DNA of 64,000 nucleotides from Bacteroidales bacterium. GTDB taxonomy: Bacteria; Bacteroidota; Bacteroidia; Bacteroidales; UBA7960. Of the stretch, positions 54,712 to 62,808 are shown one piece after another (the first letter of the stretch is position 1; the number at the start of each line of letters is the position of its first letter). Made by a program: the position numbers and the translations under genes. The notes beneath the pieces were generated by a model. It was not told where the DNA came from and did no database searches. It saw only the letters and a list, made by a program, of their open reading frames with translations. Where the stretch lies: the NCBI GenBank assembly GCA_003559855.1, contig PWJZ01000119.1, positions 1 to 64,000 of the forward strand. Direction: 5' to 3'.

Positions 54712-56388
54712 TCAGTTGTCGCCGGTCTTATCAAAGTTTATTAATTCTTTTGCCGTTTTTCTTGTTGAATCCGTCAAAGCTTCTCCTCCGAGCATTTTTG
54801 CAACTTCTTCAACTCTTTCTTTATCATCAAGCTTTTTGAGTCGTGTTTTTGTCTGTTCATTTTCAACTTCCTTATATACATAAAAGTGATTTTTGCCTTT
54901 GGAAGCTATTTGAGGAAGGTGAGTAATACATATTACCTGCATATTTCCTGACATATCAGAAAATATGGCAGCAGTTTTTGAAGCTATTTCACCCGAAACG
55001 CCCGTATCAATTTCATCAAAGATTATTGTGGGAAGAAGCTTGTTTTCGGTAATCAAAGACTTTATGCTCAGCATCAAACGCGATATTTCGCCTCCTGAGG
55101 CTACTTTTGAAATATCCTGCATTTCACTTCCGAGGTTAGCACTAAATTTAAACCGTATTGAATCCATGCCCATCTGATTTACAATATCAGTTTTATTATG
55201 TTCTATACCAAAACGGGCATCGGGCATACCAAGGCTTTTTAACAGCTCCGTTATGCGTTTTTCAATTACCGGAAATTTATCCGTCCGCGATGCCGATAAT
55301 CGCTCTCCTAACCCATAAACCTCTTCCTTGCAGCGGTCAACCTCCTTTTTTAACGACTCGCTCTCATCATCCAAAAATTCAATTTCCTTTGTCTTTTTCC
55401 TGTAATCTTCCTTCACAGCAATCAGCTCTCCGGCTGAAGCAACATTATGCTTCATCATAAGCTTGTTCAGCATATCCAGCCTTTCGGTCAAAAAAGATAT
55501 ACGCTCAGCATCAAAAACAACATCATCCAATACCTGCAACATCTCATCGCTGATGTCTTTCAGCTCAACATAAACCGATTGAAGCCTTTGCGACAAAACC
55601 TTATATCTTTTATCAAATTTCTCCAAGGGTTGAATAAGACTTTCCAAATTGCTAATTTCGCCCAGAATATTGGTTTCCGAATCTGACAGGCGATAATAAG
55701 CATTTTGAAAGTTTTGTTTTATTTCGGATGCATTATTAAGAATTTCCAGCTCCGATTCAATTTTTTCAAATTCATTTGGTTCTTCCAGCCTCGCTTTTTC
55801 AAGTTCTTCGTATTGAAACTTATAATAATCGAGATTTGCACGAGCTTCCTTTTCATCTTCTATCAGATGGGCAAGCCTTTTTTCCACCGCCTTGTAATTA
55901 AAATATTCATTCTTATATTTTTCAAGCAGATTGCAATGACCTGCAAAGCTGTCTATGACCTCAAACTGAAAAAAGGTCTTGTTAAGCAGCAGGCTCTCGT
56001 GTTGCGAGTGAATATCAACCAGCTTCTCCGATAAGTCTTTCAGTACATTCAGCGTAACGGGCGTATCGTTAATAAAAGCTCTCGATTTACCATGTTGATT
56101 GATCTCCCTTCGCAGTATGGTATTATCATCATAATCCAGTTCATGCTGCTCAAAAAGCAAATGAAGATCATAATCCTTAATATAAAAAGTACCTTCTACA
56201 ATACATTTTCTGTTCTTGTCAAACAAAACTTTAGTATCGGCTCTCTGGCCCAATATGAGTGATAAAGCACCCACAAGGATTGATTTTCCGGCGCCTGTTT
56301 CGCCTGTGATAATCGACAAACCGTCATCAAAACAGATATCCAGTTTTTCGATAAGTGCATAATTCTCAATCTCAAGCCGTTTCAGCAT
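54712..56388 (-). CDS. recN: DNA repair protein RecN
   Basis: A 558-residue SMC-like ATPase for double-strand break repair. Walker A GETGAGKSILVGAL is near residue 30. Two coiled-coil arms span about 150-220 and 310-365. The ABC signature is VASGGEISRLMLSIKS, and Walker B with its switch is TIIFDEIDTGVSGEIA, followed by QVICITHLPQIA. Length and order are normal. It begins with MLKRLEIENYALIEKLDI as expected. No LexA-type box was recognised upstream. Confidence 0.97.
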   Translation of the reverse strand: MLKRLEIENYALIEKLDICFDDGLSIITGETGAGKSILVGALSLILGQRADTKVLFDKNRKCIVEGTFYIKDYDLHLLFEQHELDYDDNTILRREINQHGKSRAFINDTPVTLNVLKDLSEKLVDIHSQHESLLLNKTFFQFEVIDSFAGHCNLLEKYKNEYFNYKAVEKRLAHLIEDEKEARANLDYYKFQYEELEKARLEEPNEFEKIESELEILNNASEIKQNFQNAYYRLSDSETNILGEISNLESLIQPLEKFDKRYKVLSQRLQSVYVELKDISDEMLQVLDDVVFDAERISFLTERLDMLNKLMMKHNVASAGELIAVKEDYRKKTKEIEFLDDESESLKKEVDRCKEEVYGLGERLSASRTDKFPVIEKRITELLKSLGMPDARFGIEHNKTDIVNQMGMDSIRFKFSANLGSEMQDISKVASGGEISRLMLSIKSLITENKLLPTIIFDEIDTGVSGEIASKTAAIFSDMSGNMQVICITHLPQIASKGKNHFYVYKEVENEQTKTRLKKLDDKERVEEVAKMLGGEALTDSTRKTAKELINFDKTGDN

Positions 56389-56498
56389 AAGGGAATTTTA
56401 AATATGAGTTTTCAAGAGTACAAAAATAACCCACTTTTGTATTTATAAAAACAAAAAAATAAAGGATGGTTTAAAACTATTACCATTTTAAAACCACA

Positions 56499-56600
56499 TA
56501 GCCGTCAGGCTAAGATACGCTCACTTTCTCAAATCATTATACTTACTGCTGCTGGCAAAAGCCGGCAAACATTTACTGAACTTTCTTATCCTGACGGCTA
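56499..56600. repeat. 102-bp inverted-repeat element with a nested hairpin
   Basis: Arms TAGCCGTCAGGCTAAGA (56499-56515) and TCTTATCCTGACGGCTA (56584-56600) are reverse complements with one mismatch in 17. An inner GCTGGC-AAAA-GCCGGC hairpin sits between. The element lies between the start of recN and the stop of the next gene. It may be a REP/MITE-like unit or a large hairpin ending the deiminase transcript. No second copy in the window. Confidence 0.6.
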
Positions 56601-56652
56601 CGGTTGTAATAAAACAAATGAAATATTTCCTGCCGACTAAGTGATCGCAATA

Positions 56653-59295
56653 TTATCTTATTATTATTCTTTCCACTTCAGAATTATTCTGCCATGTAAT
56701 TCTGACCAGGTAAACCCCCGGCGGTTGACCTTCAACATTTATCTTATATTTATAATCCTGCTGCATGTTGACGATAGTATTTTTATATATCAGTCTGCCC
56801 TGCATATCGGAAACTATTATATTGATTGGGCCATCTGCGGGTGACATTACAATATTGAAAAGCCCTCCTGACGGATTGGGATAAACATCAAAAGTAAACT
56901 TTGTTTTCAAGGATGGCACATGAGTTTCTTTTTCAAAGATTGCAGTGGCAACAACATCATTATAAATAAGAATGGTAATTTTATTATCATCGTTTTCCGG
57001 TTCAGCACCTTCAACATCCCATTCCTTAAATTTCCATCCATCATCAGGTAATGCAACCAGCTCTACTTCGGCTCCTTCCACATGCTGGTACGTTCCGGGT
57101 TCGGGGTCTGTTTGCCCTTCCCCTTCTTTTTGCACCGTAAGCTCATAAGTAACCACTTCCTGGAATACTGCTATAACTTTTGCATCAGCGGCGGGCATTA
57201 CAAAAACAAAGCTTTCTTCGTCGCTTAATACGTTACCGTCATCATCAATCCAGTTGACAAATTCGTAATATTCTTCGGCAACTGCGGTAAGACTTATCTC
57301 ATCACCGAAATTGTAAAAATCGAGTTCCGGTTCTATAATAACGCTGCCAGAATTTTCAGGACTAACTTCTACTGTAAGCTCATATTCTTCAGGGTCGAAG
57401 CTGGCGGTCAGGATAACATCTTCTGCCGGCATTGTAAAAACAAAATCGGGTAATTCGCTAACCACGTTACCATCGGCATCGGTCCAGTCGACGAACTTCC
57501 ATCCTTCATCGGGCCATGCATCCAGTTCTACCTCATCACCTTCAGCATAGGTATATGCTCCGGGTTCAGGATCCGTTTGCCCTTCCCCTTCTTTTTCTAT
57601 TACAAGCTCATATGAAGCATAAACATAAACGATATCCTCTTTGGTAAGTGATTGTTCATCAACCGTAAGTATTACGGTTTTATATCCTTCTGTTTCGTAA
57701 TAAACCTCATGAGGACCGATTGTCGTGGCAAAATCGGGATTAGCGCCGTCGCCGAAATCCCAGTGAACTTCCTCATACTCTTCCAAACATCCGGTATATG
57801 TATATTCCACAGGTTCCAATACCATTACATGATCATTGCCAACCGTAAAATCAATTTTGCACGTCAGGTCAAATGTATAAGTGCCGTCAGGCGCTACCAA
57901 AGGCTTGTTTATGGTTTTACCATTATTGTTCGTGGAGCTTATGTAATATTTGATTTCTGCCTGGCATGCTTGTTCCGGGATTTCTGCAAAATATACACCA
58001 TCTTCATAAGTCATTACTTCCTGCTGATAATTCTCTCCGCCATCATTACTCCAATAAACGGAAGCCTCGGTGATACCGGCTTCATTATGTATTTCCGCTT
58101 CAATATCGACAGGTTCACCACAATAAGCTTCCCGTATAGATGCATGCGATATAAAAACAGGATCTTCGGCGGCTATTTCACGCGAAATACAATGTATTGC
58201 CCCGCTGGCACCGATAACACCTTCCATATTTATGCCCACAATTTCATAGCCGGGCATAGCTTCCTTCAAAATAGCTATAGCTTCTTTATTCAAATCTGGA
58301 TCCCAATACTGGGGTACTAACATCAAATCATTAACTATCAGTGAGTTTGTATATGTACGGTATGATGAATAAGGCGGATACTGACCGTGGTGGTTTGGTA
58401 CCATAGGTATCCTCACCACGTTAAAATCTCTGCCATAGGCAGTTTCATAATTTTCGAGCAAATATTGCAGATTAGCCTCAATATAGGGTCCGTCAGACAC
58501 TCCCTCGGGAAACTCCCCTACCAGTAAGGTTTCTTCGTCCAAAAGCTTCATGTGCATATCCAGGTGGCTGATATTGTCAAAAGGAAGCTCATCCATTTTT
58601 ATATAGGTTTCAATACCCATATAATCATACATTATTTCATCAATCTCTTCTACGGTTTTTGCAGGATTTTCCGTTAATACAAGTTTTGAAGAAAAAGCCT
58701 TGCCATGTCCGTCAACCATCAGGTTGCCGCCCGTATGCACCAGCCGGTTTGGTTCTACCGTCATTTGATATATCGGCAAATCAAGATAATCAGCCATATT
58801 ATAGGGTACAAGATTATCATCAGGTCTGTGCGGTCGGTTATAAACCCAGTCAATAAAAGCAAGCTGGTCATCATCGTCGAGATAGACGCTCTGTGGTCCG
58901 TAATCCCTCACCCACACGGAATTGTATGGAATAGTCACAAACTCAATATTATCAAGGGGCACACCGCCTTGTTGAAGATAATTCTGCACCCAGCCCGGAT
59001 TATTAGTTATAATATAAACCGGCACCCTTTTTCTTGAATGACGTACTATCTCCCTGAGTTCATCATAATATGCTGCCCATGTTACTATCACTCCGCCTGT
59101 TTCCTCAAACTGTGCCGGAGTACGTGGCGGAACTTCGGGAGGTTGCGTGCTTCTGCCATACTCAAAAGTGCGGATATACTCTTCATATACCTCCTTCTCC
59201 CCTTCCGTAAGGCCTTTTGGTAATGGCTCCTGAGCAAACATGGAAAATAACAGGAACAAAAACGGAAAAAAAGTAAAAATTCTGTAATATTTCAT
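56653..59295 (-). CDS. T9SS-exported peptidylarginine/agmatine deiminase-family protein with PKD and InlB-type repeats
   Basis: An 880-residue secreted protein. After a signal peptide (1-21, ending SMFAQ), the guanidine-modifying domain (about 50-400) carries the four residues known from Porphyromonas gingivalis PPAD: Asp131 (VWVRDYGP), His244 and Asp246 (SHLDMHMKLL) and Cys369 (GASGAIHCIS). GGNLMVDGHG is also present. An Ig-like domain (about 385-480), a PKD domain (about 481-560, HWDFGDGANP), three InlB-like repeats (562-791) and a T9SS sorting domain (YPNPSGGLFNIV onward) follow. Family knowledge supports deimination of arginine or a related guanidine compound outside the cell. Substrate (protein arginine or agmatine) cannot be decided. 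A shorter paralogue lies 293 bp upstream. Confidence 0.9.
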   Translation of the reverse strand: MKYYRIFTFFPFLFLLFSMFAQEPLPKGLTEGEKEVYEEYIRTFEYGRSTQPPEVPPRTPAQFEETGGVIVTWAAYYDELREIVRHSRKRVPVYIITNNPGWVQNYLQQGGVPLDNIEFVTIPYNSVWVRDYGPQSVYLDDDDQLAFIDWVYNRPHRPDDNLVPYNMADYLDLPIYQMTVEPNRLVHTGGNLMVDGHGKAFSSKLVLTENPAKTVEEIDEIMYDYMGIETYIKMDELPFDNISHLDMHMKLLDEETLLVGEFPEGVSDGPYIEANLQYLLENYETAYGRDFNVVRIPMVPNHHGQYPPYSSYRTYTNSLIVNDLMLVPQYWDPDLNKEAIAILKEAMPGYEIVGINMEGVIGASGAIHCISREIAAEDPVFISHASIREAYCGEPVDIEAEIHNEAGITEASVYWSNDGGENYQQEVMTYEDGVYFAEIPEQACQAEIKYYISSTNNNGKTINKPLVAPDGTYTFDLTCKIDFTVGNDHVMVLEPVEYTYTGCLEEYEEVHWDFGDGANPDFATTIGPHEVYYETEGYKTVILTVDEQSLTKEDIVYVYASYELVIEKEGEGQTDPEPGAYTYAEGDEVELDAWPDEGWKFVDWTDADGNVVSELPDFVFTMPAEDVILTASFDPEEYELTVEVSPENSGSVIIEPELDFYNFGDEISLTAVAEEYYEFVNWIDDDGNVLSDEESFVFVMPAADAKVIAVFQEVVTYELTVQKEGEGQTDPEPGTYQHVEGAEVELVALPDDGWKFKEWDVEGAEPENDDNKITILIYNDVVATAIFEKETHVPSLKTKFTFDVYPNPSGGLFNIVMSPADGPINIIVSDMQGRLIYKNTIVNMQQDYKYKINVEGQPPGVYLVRITWQNNSEVERIIIR
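56923..57612 (-). repeat. Three tandem InlB B-type repeat units inside the deiminase gene
   Basis: Residues 562-636, 637-716 and 717-791 are three units of about 75 residues. Units 1 and 3 share KEGEGQTDPEPG and a GWKF...W core at both protein and DNA level; unit 2 is more divergent (SPENSGSVIIEPE). The near-identical DNA of units 1 and 3 could support recombination that changes copy number. The units would act as a stalk or ligand-binding region. Confidence 0.8.
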
Positions 59296-59588
59296 AACAT
59301 CTGATTTAATTTATAATAATAAAATGATATACTAAAAAACTCAAACCACACCCAAATAAAATTAAAGAAGTGTGTTTTATGAATTTTATCATAGAGAATT
59401 GCTAACAAGTCATAAACACTGCTTAAGAGCCAGTTTCATGACTGCAGTACATTCTTTTGATACTACAAATATAATAAAAGTCAGTTATATGGTTTGAGCT
59501 GCAAAAAAAAAATCGATGCCATAAATTATTGATTGCATCTGCATTCTCAGATCCCTGCCCAATGCGTATGATGCTAACATCAATTGCA

Positions 59589-61304
59589 TCATATTATCAC
59601 TATTCTTTCCGTTTCGGAATTTTGTTGCCAGGTTATTCTTATCAGGTAAATTCCCGGCGACACATTCTCCAAACTAACAGGATAGCTGTAATCAAATTCA
59701 TTGCTTTCGATTGAGTTTTCATACACCGGCTTTCCATGCATATCGGCAATAACGATATCAATAGTTTCATTGACCCGGGGCAGAATTAAATTGAAGTTTC
59801 CTTCGGAAGGATTCGGATAAGCGTTAAATGCGACTGTTTCCTCCGGTTGTTCTACAGGTGTTTTATCACCTACCGAAAACGTATAGGTGCCTGCCGGAGC
59901 GGTAAAAGGTTTGGTTATGGTCTTTTTATTATTATTCGTGGCACTTATATAATAATAAATTTCCGTATGGGGTGGTTGACCTGAAATACCGGCTTTATAT
60001 ACACCGCCCTGTAAAGACATTTCCTTTTGCTGAAAAAATGATTTTCTGTCGGTTCTCCAATAAAGTACGGCATTATTTATTCCGTCAGCATTGCTTATTT
60101 CAGCTTCCACAGTTATCGTCTCATCGGGATTTGCGTTTCGTATCGGCGCATGCGATATAAAGACAGGATCATTTGCCGCTATACCCCTGCTAAGGCAGTG
60201 TATTGCACCGCTTGAATGCGCCATGCCTTCCATATTAATGCCTATCACCTGGTATCCTGGCATGGCATCTTCGTAAACAGCCAAAGCCTCGGCATTAAGA
60301 GAGGCATCATGAAATTGCGGAACCAACACCATGTTGTTAAGTATCAATGAGTTTGTATAGGTACGAAGATCTGCATTGGGAGGGTATTTCCCCTGCGGGC
60401 AGGGCGACATAGGTATTCGTACGACATTGTAGGGTCTTCCGTGGCAACTCTCATAATTATCAAGTATATACTGCAGGTTGGCTTCAATATACGACCGGGC
60501 AGGCACACCCTCAGGAAACTCGCCAACCAGCAAAGTCTCCTCATCCAGAAGCTTCATATACATATCTATATGATGAAGCTTATCATCAGGCAACATTTCG
60601 GTTTTTATATAGCGGTCAACACCAAGGTAATCGTACATGGCATTATCAATCTGATTTTCGGTTAAAGTTCCGTTTTCTGCCAGTATCAATTCTGAGGAAA
60701 ACGCAGTACCATGTCCGTCAACCATCAGGTTACCGCCGACATGTACCAGTCTTTCCTGACCTGAGGTTATCTGGTAAACCGGCAAATTCAAATAATCGGC
60801 AACATTTTCCGGTACGGAGTTATCAAGAGGGCGCGGATGATTATAAACCCAGTCAATAAAAGCAAGATCATCGCTTCCGTCAAGGTAAATGCTTTTAGGT
60901 CCATAATCCCGTATCCATGCTGAGTTAAAAGGGATTTGCACAAATGAAACGTTTTCCAAAAAAACACCTCCTTTTATAAGATAATCCTGAACTTCCACCG
61001 GATCGTCGGTTAAAATATATATGGATAAGCCTCCGCCTGCCGAATAACGAACAATTTCCCTGAGCTCTTCTTCAAAACCTGCCCACGTAATGATCAGGCC
61101 GCCGGTCTCTTCAAACTCCGCAGGTGCCCGCGGCGATAAATCCGGAGGTTGTGTAGTGTGGCCATGATGGGGAGAATTATCCTTCAGGGCACTTAATTCC
61201 CTTTCGTCGTTAAAAAAACCTTTTGATAAAAGATCATGGGTTAAAAAGAAAAAAATACAAAACAAAAACAATGATAACAATATACTCCTACTATAATAAT
61301 ACAT
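59589..61304 (-). CDS. T9SS-exported peptidylarginine/agmatine deiminase-family protein (shorter paralogue)
   Basis: A 571-residue paralogue of the gene at 56653-59295, without PKD or InlB repeats. ATG 61304 (MYYYSRSILLSLFLFCIFFF) is preferred; an upstream ATG at 61349 would add 15 residues before the signal peptide. Catalytic residues by alignment: Asp133 (WIRDYGP), His245 and Asp247 (HHIDMYMKLL) and Cys370 (SSGAIHCLS). An Ig-like domain (about 395-495) leads to the T9SS sorting domain (NAYPNPSEGNFNLI). Both copies look functional. Tandem duplication followed by loss or gain of the stalk repeats is the likely history. Confidence 0.9.
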   Translation of the reverse strand: MYYYSRSILLSLFLFCIFFFLTHDLLSKGFFNDERELSALKDNSPHHGHTTQPPDLSPRAPAEFEETGGLIITWAGFEEELREIVRYSAGGGLSIYILTDDPVEVQDYLIKGGVFLENVSFVQIPFNSAWIRDYGPKSIYLDGSDDLAFIDWVYNHPRPLDNSVPENVADYLNLPVYQITSGQERLVHVGGNLMVDGHGTAFSSELILAENGTLTENQIDNAMYDYLGVDRYIKTEMLPDDKLHHIDMYMKLLDEETLLVGEFPEGVPARSYIEANLQYILDNYESCHGRPYNVVRIPMSPCPQGKYPPNADLRTYTNSLILNNMVLVPQFHDASLNAEALAVYEDAMPGYQVIGINMEGMAHSSGAIHCLSRGIAANDPVFISHAPIRNANPDETITVEAEISNADGINNAVLYWRTDRKSFFQQKEMSLQGGVYKAGISGQPPHTEIYYYISATNNNKKTITKPFTAPAGTYTFSVGDKTPVEQPEETVAFNAYPNPSEGNFNLILPRVNETIDIVIADMHGKPVYENSIESNEFDYSYPVSLENVSPGIYLIRITWQQNSETERIVII

Positions 61305-61392
61305 AACAACATTATTTAAAATAATGAACAATAATAAATTCAAAAACAAATAATTGATTTTTCAAACAATTATTACAAATACAGCCAATATT

Positions 61393-61662
61393 TTAACGAA
61401 TTTTAAAAAAGGAATAGCCGTTTAGGGGGATGTATTTAACATCCACGTTTTCGACATATGACCAGGTGGGTCCTTTTCTGCACCAGCTTATAAACTTTTC
61501 AAGGTCTGATTCTTCACCCTCAGCTTCAACAAACACAGTGCCGTCACGCATATTTCTTACATAACCCGTTATATTATGTTCATTGGCAACAATCTGCGCA
61601 TTATAACGGAAACCAATATTCTGAACTTTTCCCCTTATTGTGACCTGGGCACACTTCTTCAT
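61393..61662 (-). CDS. acyP: Acylphosphatase
   Basis: An 89-residue enzyme hydrolysing carboxyl-phosphate bonds. ATG 61662 (MKKCAQVTIRGKVQNIGFRY) gives the normal length of about 90; an upstream ATG at 61695 adds 11 residues not seen in the family. The catalytic Arg lies in VQNIGFRYNA and the catalytic Asn in YVRNMRDGTVFVEAEG. The sequence ends at YSFFKIR, as usual. No operon partner is evident. Confidence 0.94.
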   Translation of the reverse strand: MKKCAQVTIRGKVQNIGFRYNAQIVANEHNITGYVRNMRDGTVFVEAEGEESDLEKFISWCRKGPTWSYVENVDVKYIPLNGYSFFKIR

Positions 61663-61829
61663 ATGAATTCCCTGATTTTTGTTTATTTGAATCAACCATA
61701 TTGTTTTTTCATGTGAAACTCAAAGATAACGATTTTTTTTTACTTCTCCTAATATTTCTCCTATTATATAAACAACCGGGGTTAGAAATTGTTCTGTTTT
61801 GAATAAATGCTGTTTCTTGTTTACTGAAT

Positions 61830-62792
61830 TCAGTTAAACAGGGATTCAATTTTCCGGTACAGCACATCAGCCAATTTGTATTGTGATTCAAAGGTAACTC
61901 CGGCAACATGCGGTGAGAGTATAACTTTGCTGCTTTGAAGAAGATATTTTAACGGTTCGGGTCTTTTGCGAAGTTTAAGAGTTTCGAATGAATCACTTTC
62001 ATATTCAAGCACATCAAGCGCTGCACCTTTAACTCTGTTATTCTTTATGGCATTAACAAGACCGGCAGTATCCACAACCTGTCCACGTGATGTGTTAATA
62101 AAATAAATTGGTTTCTGAAATTTTCCCAGGAAATTTTTATTTACCATATAGTGAGTTTCCGTTGTTAATGGAACATGTATACTCAGTATATCGGTTCTTT
62201 TGAAAATATCCTCAATTGATGTTTCTTCAACATATTGATTGCCATATCCCGATTTATATTTATCGTATGCAATAACATCTGCCCGGAAGCCTGCAAGTCT
62301 TTGCGCAAATGCACTGCCGGTATTACCATATCCAATTATGCCAACAGTACGACCCATTATTTCAAATCCGCGGTTTTGCTCCCTTAACCATTTCCCTTCC
62401 TTTATTTCCTTATCAGCCTTACAGATGTTGTTCATCAATGCAAGTAATAGGCCCAAAGCATGTTCACCCACTGCATCCCGATTACCTTCGGGCGAACTAA
62501 CACATCTAATCCCAAGGGATTCTGCATATTCAGTATCAATATTTTCAAGCCCGCTTCCAATTCGGCCGACAAATACCAGCTCTTTGGCTGCATCGAAAAA
62601 GTCTTTCTCCAGGCTATAGCGACTGCGAACTATAACACCTTTGCAATCGGCAATCTCCATTTTCAATTGTTCATACGAAATATTAATACGTTCTATACAA
62701 TCAAAACCCAGATCTTTAAGTTTTTCCTTTATTACGGGATGGACTTTATCTATTATCAATATTTTTCCGCTTTTTATCCTTAACCGGTTCAT
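61830..62792 (-). CDS. D-2-hydroxyacid dehydrogenase (SerA/phosphoglycerate-dehydrogenase-like)
   Basis: A 320-residue NAD-dependent enzyme. The NAD-binding loop is VGIIGYGNTGSAFAQRLAGF (residues about 149-168). The catalytic Arg is in NTSRGQVVDTAG, the Glu in LDVLEYESDSF and the His in SPHVAGVTFES. Two-domain layout and length fit phosphoglycerate or 2-hydroxyacid dehydrogenases without the ACT regulatory domain of serine-pathway SerA. Which 2-hydroxy acid is used is not evident. It lies 16 bp after the PP2C-LysM gene, so the pair is probably co-transcribed. Confidence 0.88.
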   Translation of the reverse strand: MNRLRIKSGKILIIDKVHPVIKEKLKDLGFDCIERINISYEQLKMEIADCKGVIVRSRYSLEKDFFDAAKELVFVGRIGSGLENIDTEYAESLGIRCVSSPEGNRDAVGEHALGLLLALMNNICKADKEIKEGKWLREQNRGFEIMGRTVGIIGYGNTGSAFAQRLAGFRADVIAYDKYKSGYGNQYVEETSIEDIFKRTDILSIHVPLTTETHYMVNKNFLGKFQKPIYFINTSRGQVVDTAGLVNAIKNNRVKGAALDVLEYESDSFETLKLRKRPEPLKYLLQSSKVILSPHVAGVTFESQYKLADVLYRKIESLFN

Positions 62793-62808
62793 CTATTATA
62801 AGGCTTTG

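Noticed and set aside
57652..58320. 222-residue open frame opposite the deiminase gene
   Set aside because: The minus-strand frame is a clear multi-domain protein; the plus-strand frame is its shadow.
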